Below are positions 1 through 9,200 of a stretch of 44,602 nucleotides of DNA, piece after piece. Source of the DNA: an uncultured Verrucomicrobia subdivision 3 bacterium (lineage in GTDB: Bacteria > Verrucomicrobiota > Verrucomicrobiia > Limisphaerales > UBA11358). Positions within the stretch are counted from its first letter, which is position 1. Every line of letters begins with the position of its first letter. The stretch spans positions 1 through 44,602 of the forward strand of contig CAISVF010000016.1 in assembly GCA_903888765.1 (NCBI GenBank), written 5' to 3'. The translations under genes were made by a program, and so were the position numbers. The notes below the pieces were generated by a model. The model saw only the letters and a program-made list of their open reading frames with translations, was not told the DNA's origin and searched no databases.

Positions 1-1222
1 CGCTAGGAAACAAGTCGAGTGGCCGAATGTCCACGGCCGGGAAAATCCGCTTGTATAGCTCAACCCGCTCGGAGGGCAGGTCCATCATGCGGTCGCTTGC
101 CATCAGGGCCTGCCCGGTTAAACCCTGCAGCGTGGCCCAGGCCCGCGCCTGTTCCAGGGTGAGGGGGTGGTGCACCATGACGACATCGGGGTCGCAATAC
201 CACACGATGTTATGTAAAAAATAGGATCCCATCGTCGCATTCAAAGCAATTAAAAATCCATCCCAACCTGGCAGCACATCCGCGCCGAGCCGCCATCCCT
301 CGGTGAGGCCGGCGCCCTCAAGCGGACGCTCCCAACACCCGAGCAGGTAGCGCTGGCTACCGATGGTATCATGAATGGTCTGCAACGTTTTTCGATATAG
401 CGCGATGGAATTGGTGGTGGGATTTTTCATCTGGGAGGCGCAGCGCTGGTATTCTTCCAGCACACATGGTTGGCCATCTATCTTGAAGTAGTCAAAACCC
501 CATTTGGTGAGATTTCTGAATAAATCCTTCAAGTAGTCGTGACCTTCCGCAGTGGAAGGATCCACCAGGTAATTACCCTCCCAAGTATCCGAAAGAGAAG
601 TGCCATCCGGCTTAAGCAAAAAAGCGTTAGGATGAGTCTTGATGACCAGGGGATTGCTTTGACCGTGCGGTGCAATCCAAAGTCCGGCCTTGAAACCAAG
701 CTGCTTGATGTCTGTCGCGAGGCGGTCCATACCACCGGGGAATCGCTCGTTAATGGTCGTCCAATCCCGATTGTCGCCATAACCGCGCCCGACGCCCTCC
801 CAACCGTCATCAATTTGAACATATGTCAGGCCGAAATCTTTGAGATTGGCCGCCAACCATTGTGCATTTTTGTGGATTTCATTTTCATTAATGTCGTAAA
901 AGTAATAATACCAGGAACACCAACCGGATGGGGGAACAGAGAAAATGGACTTATCGATCGGCCGGTAAAATTTGATGCCTAGCGTATTGCGGTAATAGTT
1001 TTTTATGATGGTTTCGTCATTAAGGCGAACCTCGTCTTTGGCTGGATTGAAATTTCCCTGCGCCAGCGGCGTGTTGACCGTTCCCAACATCATCACAAAG
1101 AGATCCGCATTTGCGCTGTCATGAAGGCGGCAGGGAATGGAAGGGGTTTCGCAACAGGCGGGGAGCGTCATGAATAAAAGGTTTGCCAACAACCCAAGCG
1201 AGATAAAGAAAGTGCGCTTCAT
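1..1222 (-). CDS. GH36/GH27-like (clan GH-D) alpha-galactosidase, C-terminus cut by window edge
   Basis: The reverse strand is open from an ATG at 1222 to the left edge (407 codons), so the C-terminus is missing. The N-terminus is a signal peptide (about residues 1-25) ending LPAC-C, which could be an atypical lipobox. Clan GH-D motifs follow: WCSWYYY and QIDDGWE in the early barrel strands, FDYFKIDG with the probable nucleophile Asp249, and WRLGADV with the probable acid/base Asp315, like the WRxxxD of alpha-galactosidases. The family hydrolyses terminal alpha-galactosides, and the enzyme is probably exported. It starts 27 bp after the stop of the upstream DUF6288-like gene, so it looks like the last visible gene of that group. 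The family call is firm at clan level. The exact substrate (alpha-galactoside or a related sugar) is inferred. Confidence 0.75.
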   Translation of the reverse strand, partial: MKRTFFISLGLLANLLFMTLPACCETPSIPCRLHDSANADLFVMMLGTVNTPLAQGNFNPAKDEVRLNDETIIKNYYRNTLGIKFYRPIDKSIFSVPPSGWCSWYYYFYDINENEIHKNAQWLAANLKDFGLTYVQIDDGWEGVGRGYGDNRDWTTINERFPGGMDRLATDIKQLGFKAGLWIAPHGQSNPLVIKTHPNAFLLKPDGTSLSDTWEGNYLVDPSTAEGHDYLKDLFRNLTKWGFDYFKIDGQPCVLEEYQRCASQMKNPTTNSIALYRKTLQTIHDTIGSQRYLLGCWERPLEGAGLTEGWRLGADVLPGWDGFLIALNATMGSYFLHNIVWYCDPDVVMVHHPLTLEQARAWATLQGLTGQALMASDRMMDLPSERVELYKRIFPAVDIRPLDLFPS

Positions 1223-1249
1223 AAAAGAATGGAAAGGGGCCGCCAAGAT

Positions 1250-4069
1250 TCAGTCTTCCTCTTGAATGGGGGCACGTTTCTGAGTGCTGACAGACCCGCC
1301 TACATTGAGGATCACAGTTCCGGGAGCTGAATCGATCTTGCCATTGTTGATTTTGAAGGTGAACGAATCAGTTCCCCGATAGCCATTGGCAGGCGTGTAA
1401 AAAAGTTCAGGCGGGGTGCCGGTCAGGGTGCCATGAACCGGCGGGCTAACGATCGAGTAGGTCAGGAGATCATCAGGTGCAGCGTAGGCATTTAATGTAA
1501 TGGGCCTGGTTCGGGTCGCAACCACAACCTGGGATCTGGCGATTGGCACAACATGATCCAAAGGCGGCGCATTGGTGGCATTTTCCAAGGTAGCTATCGT
1601 TTTGACGAGCGCCTGATATTGATCTTCGTGTTTTTTCCATTTGCTGAGATAACTTTTCAAGGTAGGCAATGTCCAACGGGCGGCTGCGCCATAAGCCGCC
1701 AAGGCATTCAAGGCGGGAATCTTGAAGCCAGTGTCGTTCCAACCAAAGCCCCGGGGCGTAATTAACATGGACAGGGCCAAAGGAATGGCCTCGGCAATAT
1801 GATATTTCGCCAGTGTCTCAATGCCGGAGGCGCGAGGATCCATACTCCACATCGTGTCCGCCTGGCTCTCGGTGTCGGCAACCTCAAAGATGGCCGGCAG
1901 CAATGGTTGAATATCCGCCAGCGACAAATGTTTATAGACGAAGCTGGCCACCCCGGACCGCGGGTTTGAGTCCGGCTGGCGTAGCCCAGCCTCGATGGCC
2001 GGATTGAGGAGGTTTTTGGGCGCGTTGACCGTGTAAGAAGTCACATCGTTGCCATGATAGACGGCATCACCAAACAGTTCAAAGGATAAGTGACTGTTGG
2101 CAAGCTGCACTGGATCTTCCCAGGCCACCATATCCGGATCCGTGGCGTTTTTGGTGAAAGCGATCAGCATGTTGCTCAGTTGTGGGCTGGCCGCTGCGCC
2201 GAAACTTCGCAAAGCATTGGCTGCCTGGGCACGCACCCAGACATCCGGGTCGCTTAACTCCTGAACGAGCAGGGGCAGCGCATTGGTGTTTTTGGTCACA
2301 CCCAGTGCATGGCAAGCGGCCTCACGCAACTGCGCGCTGGTGCTGCTGCCGGCAATTCTGATCAGCCCAGGCACCAGGGGGGCCACGTTCGTCCGCCTCC
2401 CCAAGGCAACCGCTGCCCAACCGCGCACGAGAGGATCGTATTCGGCCAGAGCCGACATGAGTTGATTGGTGTCATAATCAGATAAATGCTGATCGAACAT
2501 TCCAGCCCAGATGGCGTTGGTCACCTGGTCCTGGCTCAACCAGTTGGCTGGATTGGAATTCCTGCCGGTGAGATAAATTTGCTGGCGTGCCAAGGCGTAA
2601 GTGAGAACGTAGCAGGCGGTGGGATCGAGCTCGTAATAACTGCTGGCTTGCCAATAATTGGTGATGCCGGAGCTACCGCCGTATTGATCTTCGCCATCAT
2701 ACACAAACGAGCCATCGCAACGTCGCTCCAAATCTAAGTGCCAGCGGATTTGGGCCCAATAAGCGGCAAGCGCATTGGTGCCGCCGAGACTGGCAGCCAG
2801 CGGACTCCACAAGAAACTGAATCCCTGCCCGGTGTGGCCGTATTCGCGGCCATTGTAGCCAGCCAAAGTCATGCGGGTGAAATATTCCGTTTCCGCCGGC
2901 TGATTGCCCATCATCGCAAACATCAATGCAGCGAGGGATTCCTTGCCGTTGCCTGCATGATAATACCAAGGTTCGTGTTCGCCGTAGGGGATATTTCCTT
3001 TCTGCACATAATAGCCAAAAAACCTGGAGGCCCGCTCGATGGCCGGGACAATCTCCGGATCCAGCGCCTCCCCACTTTCGCGAAGGCATTTCTTTCCCAG
3101 AATAATTGCCAGATTGGCGACCAGGCCAGCCTGGTTTACGGGGCCGTACGGCGGAATGGTTCCATGCAAACTCCCATCGGCAGCCAGGAGGCTGCCACCA
3201 TGTCCGAAAGTGCCGTAGCGACTCTGGGATTGCGCGAGAGCGACGGTATATTCATTGATAGCGTGCAAAACATTCGTATCGCCGGTGCGCAGATAATACT
3301 CAGCGAGAAAAACACCATTGTAACCCCAGCCCCAAGTATCGGCTTTTTGTGCTGATTCTCCGGGCGGATAGCGGAGACTCAAGGTTGCTGGGCCGACGGA
3401 TCGGGCGTAATTTCGGACCACAGGCCAATATTTAGCATCGCCAGTGGCCAGCAAAGCCAGGCCTAGAATGGGCGGTCCGGGATAGCTATTTTCCGGACCA
3501 TCGGGAAACAACTCCTTATTAAGGATGTTGCAAGCGTTCGACAGGATTAGTTCTGATTTCGGGCAGTTATAAGGTGAAGTGGCGCTGTAGCCACCCAGTG
3601 TTTGCAAATGAATGGAAACATCCTGCGTAGTTCCCGCCCGCCAGCGTTTAATATTCAGCACGCCGTCTTGGGCCTCAGCTTCACCGATTTGCCAACCCAG
3701 ACACTTGCGGGAATCACCGGTAAAGAGAGGGACAGGCACTTGGCCCGTGCCGGCGCTGACGCCCAGGATAACGTCGTCGCGGTCCAAGATCCCTGCGGCG
3801 GGCGTATTGGTGCCGACGGTCGTGACCAGAATCTGCCACGGCGGAGTGGCGGTCATCAATCCTTGCTGGCCGGCATCAGTATCTTGGTTGAGGTAAATCC
3901 AGCCACGCATGCCCGTGGGACCGAGATTGTAGGTGCTTTCCCGATTGATCGTGCTCAGGTCACTGCGCGTAAGATCCGGCGCCTGTGTCCGGGATGGGGA
4001 GGCGGCCCCCAAACATAACCCCAGTTTAAAGAACGCAAAGCTGGTCCAAAAATGTAACTTCGTTTTCAT
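1250..4069 (-). CDS. Secreted DUF6288-like protein, short paralogue (PDZ-like, toroid-like, HEAT, Ig-like)
   Basis: About 939 residues from the ATG at 4069. An upstream in-frame TTG at 4075 is possible, but the ATG directly precedes the signal peptide. Order seen: signal peptide; the GPTGMRGW motif and a PDZ-like region (about 45-160); a long alpha-helical catalytic-looking region rich in Trp/Tyr/Gly, with repeated NGREYGHTGQGFS and DGSFVYDG motifs (about 170-530); HEAT repeats (about 540-640 and beyond); and one Ig/cadherin-like domain near the C-terminus (DSFTFKINN). It strongly resembles the 1.7-kb-residue protein two genes upstream but stops after the first Ig-like domain. I recognise the DUF6288 type seen in Planctomycetes and Verrucomicrobia. 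No reaction is known to me. It lies between the M13 peptidase (57 bp) and the GH36-like gene (27 bp), which suggests a surface or periplasmic role on the same substrate. Confidence 0.75.
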   Translation of the reverse strand: MKTKLHFWTSFAFFKLGLCLGAASPSRTQAPDLTRSDLSTINRESTYNLGPTGMRGWIYLNQDTDAGQQGLMTATPPWQILVTTVGTNTPAAGILDRDDVILGVSAGTGQVPVPLFTGDSRKCLGWQIGEAEAQDGVLNIKRWRAGTTQDVSIHLQTLGGYSATSPYNCPKSELILSNACNILNKELFPDGPENSYPGPPILGLALLATGDAKYWPVVRNYARSVGPATLSLRYPPGESAQKADTWGWGYNGVFLAEYYLRTGDTNVLHAINEYTVALAQSQSRYGTFGHGGSLLAADGSLHGTIPPYGPVNQAGLVANLAIILGKKCLRESGEALDPEIVPAIERASRFFGYYVQKGNIPYGEHEPWYYHAGNGKESLAALMFAMMGNQPAETEYFTRMTLAGYNGREYGHTGQGFSFLWSPLAASLGGTNALAAYWAQIRWHLDLERRCDGSFVYDGEDQYGGSSGITNYWQASSYYELDPTACYVLTYALARQQIYLTGRNSNPANWLSQDQVTNAIWAGMFDQHLSDYDTNQLMSALAEYDPLVRGWAAVALGRRTNVAPLVPGLIRIAGSSTSAQLREAACHALGVTKNTNALPLLVQELSDPDVWVRAQAANALRSFGAAASPQLSNMLIAFTKNATDPDMVAWEDPVQLANSHLSFELFGDAVYHGNDVTSYTVNAPKNLLNPAIEAGLRQPDSNPRSGVASFVYKHLSLADIQPLLPAIFEVADTESQADTMWSMDPRASGIETLAKYHIAEAIPLALSMLITPRGFGWNDTGFKIPALNALAAYGAAARWTLPTLKSYLSKWKKHEDQYQALVKTIATLENATNAPPLDHVVPIARSQVVVATRTRPITLNAYAAPDDLLTYSIVSPPVHGTLTGTPPELFYTPANGYRGTDSFTFKINNGKIDSAPGTVILNVGGSVSTQKRAPIQEED

Positions 4070-4126
4070 AATCAAGCTGGCTTCAGGTGGTCCACGAAGA
4101 TAAGACGATACAACTTTGCGACGAAT

Positions 4127-6157
4127 TTACCAGACCTCCACCTGCGATTCGTGGGAACGCCACATTGGCTGCCCGGCCTTGACGCCGAAGGCCTGGTAAA
4201 ATGCATCCAGATTGGAGAGCGGACCGTTGACGCGCCATTTAGCTGGCGAATGGACATCACTCAGAAGTTTTCGGCGCAGATTTTCCTCGCGCTGTTGATA
4301 AACCCAACCTAGCGCATAGCCAAGAAAAAAGCGTTTCAGCGGAGTGAATCCCCCGATTTTAGTCCCTTGTCGGTATTGTTCGGTTTTCATAAAGGCGTCA
4401 AGTCCAAGCTGTAATCCCCCGTAGTCCGCCAGGTTTTCCCCCAAACAGGCGCGACCGTTTATGTGCAGCTTGGGCAGTGGCTCGTAGGCATTAAATTGCG
4501 CGACCATGACGTCGGCTCTTTTTTGGAAGCGTAACGCATCTTCCTTGGTCCACCAATTCTTCAAGTTGCCGGCGGCATCAAATTGGCGGCCCTCATCGTC
4601 GAATCCATGGGTAATCTCATGGCCGATGGTTGAGGCACCGCTATACCCATATACCACCGCATCATCCAAGTCCCCGTCGCACTCGCCAGGCACCGTGAAA
4701 ATTGCGGCAGGAAGGACAATCTCATTGTTGGCATGGTCGTAGTAGGCGTTATAGGTTTGCGGAGTCATGCCCCACTCGGCCCGGTCCACGGGTTTGCCAA
4801 ACTTGGAAACCATGTCATTGAATTGCCAACGAGCCGCGTTCATCATGTTCTCGCAGTAGGAATTCGTGGATATAACGAGCGCCGAGTAATCTTTCCATTT
4901 ATCGGGATAACCGACCTTGGCGGTCATTTTTTTGAGTTTTTCCCTGGCTTTGGCTTTAGTGGCTTGACTCATCCAGTTGAGTCGGTCAATTCTTTCGCGA
5001 TAGGCGGACTGAATGGACTTTACCAAGTCCGCATAGCGCTGCTTTGCCTTGGGGGGAAAATACTCCTGAACGAAGATTCTTCCCAGAACCATACCCATGG
5101 CGTCGCTTTGTGAATCCAAGACGCGCTTCCAGCGCGGCCGCTGCTCCTGCTGGCCGGTAAGCACCTTGCCAGTAAAGGAAAATTCTTCGTCGGCCCAGGA
5201 CTTGCTCAGATACTTGGCATATTCCGCAATTAAATGAATGCGCAAATAATCCTTCAATACGAGCAGCGGAGTTTTCTTCAACAACCGGTTTAGGCCCGTA
5301 AAAAATTCCGGTTGCCCGACAATGACAAATTCAGGGTGCAACGACATGGCGGCCAGCCGTTCGTCCCAAGCAACCAGAGGCGTATATTTAGAGGCCAAAC
5401 TTGCCGGCGACATCTTGTGGTAGTTCTTTTCCGGGTCCCGCAAGTCTTCAAGCTTTCGCGAATTCCTGGCCAGAGCGGTCTCGAACAGCAAAATATTCTT
5501 AGCTTCCGTAAGCGATTCTGGACCGGAGCGGCCCAACAGTTTGAACATTCTGGCAAGGTGAGCCACATATTCCTTGCGGATTTGTGCCACGCCTAGTTCC
5601 GGGTTGAAATAAAAATCGCGTTCCGGCAGACCCAGCCCACCTTGGCCAACGTGGACGGACATCAAATCGCTTTGCTTCTCGTCCTGGCTCACCGACACGT
5701 CAAAGAAAGCGTCCACGCCAATGCGCCGCAAGGCAAAAGAAACAGCAAGGCATGATTGCACTTCGTTGATTGAGTCAATCAGCTCGAGTTCGTTCTTCAA
5801 CGGAGTCAGCCCGAGTTGATTTGCCCTGGCTTCATCCATCGCAGCAGTCCAAAAACAAGCAATCTTATGCTGATCACTTCCGGCGGGATTTTCCGAATTG
5901 GTGGCTTGTTCGTTTATTTTGCGAAGTTTGGCGTATAACTCTTCCTCGACCAAATTACCGATGCCCCAAGCGGGTTCGGATGCAGGTATCGGGTTGTGGG
6001 ACAGCCAGCCGCCGTTGGCGTAGTCATAGAAGTCCTTTCGCGGATCTGCTGAGGAATCCATGTTCGCGGCAAGAAAATCTTTTGTGGCAAGTTGGGAAAA
6101 TGCCGTGAATGGAATTATCAAAATCAGCGAGCAAAAACGGAGGAATTTTATTTTCAT
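4127..6157 (-). CDS. pepO: M13 family zinc metallopeptidase (PepO/neprilysin-like)
   Basis: 676 residues, the usual M13 length, with an N-terminal signal peptide (MKIKFLRFC...TAFSQ), so it acts outside the cytoplasm. The N-terminal half carries the family's DFYDYANGGWL motif (about 42-52). The C-terminal half has the zinc site GHEITHGFDDEGRQFD (about residues 508-525) and the third ligand in GENLADYGGLQL (about 570-580). The protein ends QVEVW where the family ends in a C/V-x-VW-type tail. M13 enzymes cleave peptides and small proteins on the amino side of hydrophobic residues. The gene is sandwiched 64 bp and 57 bp from two paralogous DUF6288-like genes on the same strand. A peptidase in a sulfatase/fucosidase locus suggests a glycoprotein or glycopeptide substrate, which is inference. 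Confidence 0.95.
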   Translation of the reverse strand: MKIKFLRFCSLILIIPFTAFSQLATKDFLAANMDSSADPRKDFYDYANGGWLSHNPIPASEPAWGIGNLVEEELYAKLRKINEQATNSENPAGSDQHKIACFWTAAMDEARANQLGLTPLKNELELIDSINEVQSCLAVSFALRRIGVDAFFDVSVSQDEKQSDLMSVHVGQGGLGLPERDFYFNPELGVAQIRKEYVAHLARMFKLLGRSGPESLTEAKNILLFETALARNSRKLEDLRDPEKNYHKMSPASLASKYTPLVAWDERLAAMSLHPEFVIVGQPEFFTGLNRLLKKTPLLVLKDYLRIHLIAEYAKYLSKSWADEEFSFTGKVLTGQQEQRPRWKRVLDSQSDAMGMVLGRIFVQEYFPPKAKQRYADLVKSIQSAYRERIDRLNWMSQATKAKAREKLKKMTAKVGYPDKWKDYSALVISTNSYCENMMNAARWQFNDMVSKFGKPVDRAEWGMTPQTYNAYYDHANNEIVLPAAIFTVPGECDGDLDDAVVYGYSGASTIGHEITHGFDDEGRQFDAAGNLKNWWTKEDALRFQKRADVMVAQFNAYEPLPKLHINGRACLGENLADYGGLQLGLDAFMKTEQYRQGTKIGGFTPLKRFFLGYALGWVYQQREENLRRKLLSDVHSPAKWRVNGPLSNLDAFYQAFGVKAGQPMWRSHESQVEVW

Positions 6158-6182
6158 ATCAGTTAAACCTTATGCGTTCATA

Positions 6183-6202
6183 TTTCTTGTGGCGGCAAGA
6201 AA
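6183..6202 (-). other. Small intercistronic hairpin
   Basis: A perfect 7-bp inverted repeat, TTTCTTG/CAAGAAA, with a 6-nt loop lies in the 64-bp gap between the large DUF6288-like gene and the M13 peptidase. There is no U-tract after it on the minus strand, so it is more likely an mRNA-stability or processing element than a terminator. It could also be chance. Confidence 0.3.
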
Positions 6203-6221
6203 ATGTGATTGTGCCTTTTGA

Positions 6222-9200
6222 TTATGGGTTGGCGACTTCGATTCGGTAAAAACGTTGCGGTTGGCCGACAGTGTTCGTGTCGCTTAATGACATGGTTGAA
6301 CCAGTCGCGGCGGCGCTCCATCCATTGGGCGGCGGAAAATTGGGCGGCGCAATCACCGGCACCCACGTTGCGTCTGTAAGCGCAGTTTTATGGGTGAGAC
6401 GATAAATATAGCCAGCAACCGTTGAGAAAGTGAAGGACGGCACTCCTCCCGGCAGAGCGATTCCGCCGCCGCCAAAATCGGGAACGGTCAGCGGCGCGAG
6501 GGTGGTGAAGCTCTGCACGTTTGTCGCCCAGATGGAGCCGGCAGAGTTCGTGGCACGGCAAGTAAAGTAGTAGGTTTTGTTTGGAGCAAGTCCTGTAGCC
6601 GAGTAACTGACGTTTACGATAGGCACATTTGTCCAGGTTCCAACGAAGGCCGAGTTGGTCCACAGGGTGATGCTGGTTCCACCGTTGACCGTGTTCCAAC
6701 AGGCATGAACTGAATAGTTGGTTCCGAAACCGCACAGCGTGGTATTAAGCACGGCGGAATTGGAGGTGATGCCTGTGGCGGACGAGTTGGTAAGGCCGGT
6801 GAGCGGAGCCACGGTGACCGTGCCGGTGCCCGTGAAGTCGGCATCATCAATGAATGTCGCCCCCGACCCGGTGGCGCCATAGGCGCCGTAAGGCTGGGAG
6901 GTGGAGTTGGTGTTGCTGTTGATGCCGCTCAGGAACAATGCGGAAATCCACCGGGTGCCAGTGTAATTTAATGCGGCCACGCCACTACTGCTGATTTGCA
7001 GGATGCCGCCGCCAAGCGCGGCTGGCACGGAACAGGCAAGTATGCCGGAGGTGACATAGGTCCCGCCGCTGTAGCTATTGGTGCCATTGAGGTTCATTGT
7101 TCTGGTTCCAGTCAATATCAGGCCGCCGACCCCAGTTAGGTTGCCACTAAACGTCATATTAAAATCGGCCTGAACCGTTGTGTTGGAGTTCAGAGTGACC
7201 GGACCTTTCCAAGTCGCATTAAACCCGTTTTCAGAGATGATGGTTCCGCCGTTCAAAACTAGGGCATTGGTTGCAATGACCCTTTGCAGCAACAGAGTGG
7301 CGTGGTTGTTCATCGTTACCGGTCCGGATCCAAACGAAGCGTTGTAATTTGGACTGGTCGAGTTAAATACACCGCCCACCGACGCCGTACCGCCATTGAT
7401 TATTGTTCCACCGGCGTAGGTGTTGGTAATCCAGTTCATTTGTAACAACCCCTGATTCAACACCAGACCTCCTGTGCCAAACAACACATTGCTAAGCGTG
7501 ACTTGTCCGCCACCCGTGCCGCCCAAGGCTGTCAAGGCGGAAAGCTTCAGTGGATTGTAGAAAAAAATTCCGTTGGCGCTGTTTTGATTGATTTGCGGAA
7601 GGAGCGGGCCGTTGTTCACAAACGCAACAGCGTTGGTGCCTCCGAATGTCACCGTGCCGGCGACGTTAAGTTGGTTAAGAATAAACGCGTTGGTCAGATC
7701 ATTCGTGACAGTGTACGTGCCGGAAGGATTAAAATTTAGAGTATAGTAAGGCTGGCCAGTAACGGCAGGCGCAACGGAAACACCTGCGGCATTCGTCCAG
7801 TTGGCCGCGTCACTCCAGTTGCCGGAGACGGCGCTTTTCCAGAAGTAGGAAATGGGCAAGCCCGCCCAAATAGCGATGGATACCGTGGCTGGTGCGGAGT
7901 TGCTAAGGCCGTTGTTAACAACAAAGGTGAAACTATCCAATCCGTTGTAATTAGTTGCCGGTGTGTAAGTCACATAGGGCGGAGTTCCTGAAAGAGTGCC
8001 GTGAGTCGGCGGTGTCGCTATGGCGTAAGTCGAATTGTTGCCCGTTCCCGTCAGGGTTATAGCCAGATTGGTGTTTTGAACCATGGTCACACTTTGCGGG
8101 TAGGCAATGGCCGGCCAATTGGTAACGCCGGCCCCGTTGTATAACCACTGCGGGGCGATAATCACGCCGTTGGAGCCGGCAAACGATGGTCCTGTCCACT
8201 TGAGCTTCGCCACGGCATTACCGGTTTTTTCAAAGTAATCCATTTGCACGACATATTGCCGGCCCGCTGTCAGGGCAACCGGAGCGCCATCAGTCCATTG
8301 AAGCGACTGGTTCACCCAATCATTGATTACGGGCACGCCGTTCACATATAAATTAACACCGTCGCTATTGAGGGTTGAGAACACATAATTTGCGCTTTCG
8401 GGCGCCAGCAAAAGGCCGGTCCAACGCACGCTGTAATTTGTAGCCGACATCGTGTTGGTAGGAGGGCTGGCTCCCCAAGAAAAATTGACGCTGGTGTCGG
8501 TGCGGGTGAACTTAAGTCCCGTAAAATCCACATTTGTGTAATAGGCACCCGTCAATCCGCTGCCAGGAGCCATGCTGACGATCAAGTTGACAGTTCCTGC
8601 CGAGGGCGAATTGGTCACACTATCAAATACTTGAAACGAAAAGTTGTCCACGCCGGCGTAATTGGAGGATGGCGTGTAAGTTAAGTTCGGCGCTGTGCCC
8701 GTAAGAACGCCATGTGAGGGTGCAGTCACATTTGTGAAGCCCACGTTGCTGGTTCTCCAGGAGAATCCGGTCAGCGTAACGGCCACTGCATTCGTAGTGA
8801 CTACCAATTGGGAATTTGCAACCGGATACAAGTTAGTGATGCCAGATGGCGTGGAGATGGCGCTATTTATGCTGGCAATGGCGCTATTCAGGGCCGTGTA
8901 TTGAGATGATGTCGGATCCCATGTCGAAAGATAGCCCCGGAGGGTGGGGAGCGTCCAGCGGGCTGAATCGCCATAATTTGTCATGGCTTTGAGAGCGGCG
9001 ATCAAGAAAACGCTGTTGTTCCAACCGAAGCCCTTGGGCGTTACCAACATGGATAATGCCAGCGGGAGGGCTTCGGCAACGCGGTAGTTGGCGAGTGTCG
9101 TGATGCCGCAATCGCGCGGGTTCATGCTCCACATCGTATCCGCCTGGCTCTCGCTGGCGGCGATTTGAAATACTTCCGGCGACAGGGTCTTGACTTGTGG